DNA from: a bacterium
Lineage (GTDB): Bacteria; Cyanobacteriota; Vampirovibrionia; Gastranaerophilales; Gastranaerophilaceae
Direction: 5' to 3'
NCBI GenBank assembly: GCA_017482685.1
Contig: JAFUMP010000015.1
Coordinates: 1-42,283 of the forward strand
DNA length: 42,283 nt
A model generated the notes under the pieces. The model was not told the origin of the DNA, did no database searches, and was given only the letters and a program-made list of their open reading frames with translations. Position 1 is the first letter of the stretch; each line of letters opens with the position of its first letter. Shown piece by piece: positions 41,131-42,283 of the stretch. The position numbers were made by a program, and so were the translations under genes.

Positions 41131-42283
41131 TCATCATCTAAAATAACAAATTGTTATTCCACTGGTGAAATCTCTTGGATAGATACCATAGCTGGCGGTT
41201 TAATAGGATTCTCTTATGGAGCGGTCTCTTATTGTTATTCTTCAGTAGATTTAAGCGGTAGGTGTAATATGGGAGGATTTGCGAGTTATACTACTGGAGG
41301 AGCTACATATTGTTTTGCAACAGGTAATGTTACAGCAACACAAGGTGGTATTGGAGGCTTTGCACATCAAATAAGTGGTACAGTCTCTAATTGCTATGCA
41401 ACAGGTGATATAACTTCAACGACATCTGGAGGAGGCGGAGGGTTTGTATATAACTCTTATGGTAATATTTCCAATTGTTTTGCGACAGGTAATGTAACTA
41501 CAATAGGAGACAATGCCGCTGGATTTGTGAGTACTAACTATGCTGGTATTACCAACTGCTATGCAATAGGTAATGTGACTACTATATCTGGAGGAGCTGG
41601 AGGATTTGTAGGTACTAACTATGCTAATATCACCAACTGCTATGCAACAGGTAATGTAACTACTACATCAGGAGGGTCTGGTGGATTTGCGTCCAGTTCT
41701 CATTCACTTATCATGAATAGTTATGCTACTGGTAATGTTAATGGAACCTCAAATGTAGGCGGGTTTGTAGCGAATTTAGAAAATAATTCTATTAGTGATT
41801 GTTTTGCAGCAGGAGATGTCTCTGGGACGACTAATATAGGAGGTTTCGCAGGATTAGCAAAGTTTACAAATAATGGATATTTATCAAATAGCTACTCAAC
41901 CGGAAACGTATCGGGGACAACAAATGTAGGTGGGCTGGTTGGTAAGATTTCGAAAGCTAGCGGAAGTGCAAGTTTAACTAATTGTGCATCTTATGGCATG
42001 GCAACAGGAACAACAGCTCAAGGAAGCTTAGTTGGAGCAATAGTAAATAGCGATGGTACAACAACATCAACAATCAACATATCAGACTGTGAGGCTGTAA
42101 CTTCAAAAGGTAGTTCTACAATAGGCGGGACGTATCTTACAGACGGAACAGAGAATACTGGCTATGACATGACAGCTTGGTTTAATGGTATTCGAGCAAT
42201 GGATTATAGAAACACAGTTACAAGCTTACAAGTTGGTATAGATGGCGATAATTCTTCGCAAATCAATTTTGATATAAATTTCA
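41131..42283 (+). pseudogene. In-frame continuation of the flagellin: GLUG repeat array and start of the C-terminal domain, cut by the window edge
   Basis: After the TAA the same frame stays open for the remaining 1153 bp. It encodes about eleven GLUG-type units of ~25-30 residues (NCYSTGEI, YCFATGNV, NCYATGDI, NCFATGNV, NCYAIGNV, NSYATGNV and so on, each with GGF(V/A) or GGLVG). It then reads MDYRNTVTSLQVGIDGDNSSQINFDINF at residue positions just before the edge (quoted here in pieces: LQVGIDGD and QINFDINF), which is the start of the flagellin C-terminal D1 domain. No start codon with a ribosome site follows the TAA, so this part is only expressed by read-through or if the TAA is an error. 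Classed as pseudogene for that reason. Confidence 0.75.
41521..41682 (+). repeat. Two 81-bp GLUG repeat units, near identical in DNA
   Basis: Units 41521-41601 and 41602-41682 agree at most positions, including silent ones, in contrast with the other units. This indicates a recent duplication within the array. Confidence 0.75.

Noticed and set aside
1..42283. tRNA, rRNA and CRISPR arrays
   Set aside because: Looked for T-psi-C-like GTTCRA with acceptor pairing and for regularly spaced short repeats; none seen. The 54-bp and GLUG repeats are contiguous, without spacers.

Overview
The window is AT-rich DNA from a Gram-negative-type bacterium. Several features point to the non-photosynthetic cyanobacterial sister lineage (Vampirovibrionia/'Melainabacteria', probably Gastranaerophilales). 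These are small proteins that open with an N-x-NFKG signature (2-403 and 15171-15725), a prepilin-type protein opening KKFG/FTLAEVL, a cyanobacterial-style Ski2-like helicase, and Kdo transferase. This placement is inference. No rRNA, tRNA, CRISPR array, integrase or transposase was seen.

Left part (1-11173): a truncated FKG-motif protein; a Glu/Asp-type symporter; two small unknown proteins, one with a duplicated WYD repeat and one behind a hairpin that overlaps its ribosome site; the Ski2-like helicase; and a GGDEF protein with a degenerate active site and a receiver-like N-terminus. Next come a STAS-like protein, a secreted lytic transglycosylase behind a ~216-nt leader with a near-consensus promoter, PNPase, a prepilin and a small membrane protein.

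Middle (11307-24484): MCE-domain protein, upp and recF form one tight + strand unit. A MEMO-AMMECR1 fusion converges on recF with overlapping stop codons. A minus-strand unit holds a metallophosphoesterase, an MBL hydrolase and a TPR lipoprotein. It is followed by small unknowns, a GerE-like regulator, nadB-nadC, a TPR membrane protein, an HExxH metallopeptidase and cutA.

Right part (24503-39494): a glcD-type flavoprotein lies just downstream of a 1858-residue, almost wholly coiled-coil protein, and spmA-spmB are divergent from it. Then come a zinc-ribbon protein, dnaE, waaA and an ArnT-like transferase. The last three are tightly packed and read ArnT-like -> waaA -> dnaE, linking envelope synthesis with replication.

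Right edge (39495-42283) is the most unusual segment. A structured, repeat-rich leader contains 7-bp tandem repeats, a twin-hairpin palindromic element, and 54-bp repeats whose last half-copy supplies the ribosome site. It precedes a flagellin whose variable domain has been replaced by a long Cys-containing array of GLUG repeats. The reading frame is interrupted by a single in-frame TAA at 41128-41130 and otherwise stays open to the window edge, where the C-terminal flagellin domain begins. The main candidates for something undescribed are this flagellin locus, the leader RNA of the lytic transglycosylase, and the giant coiled-coil protein.
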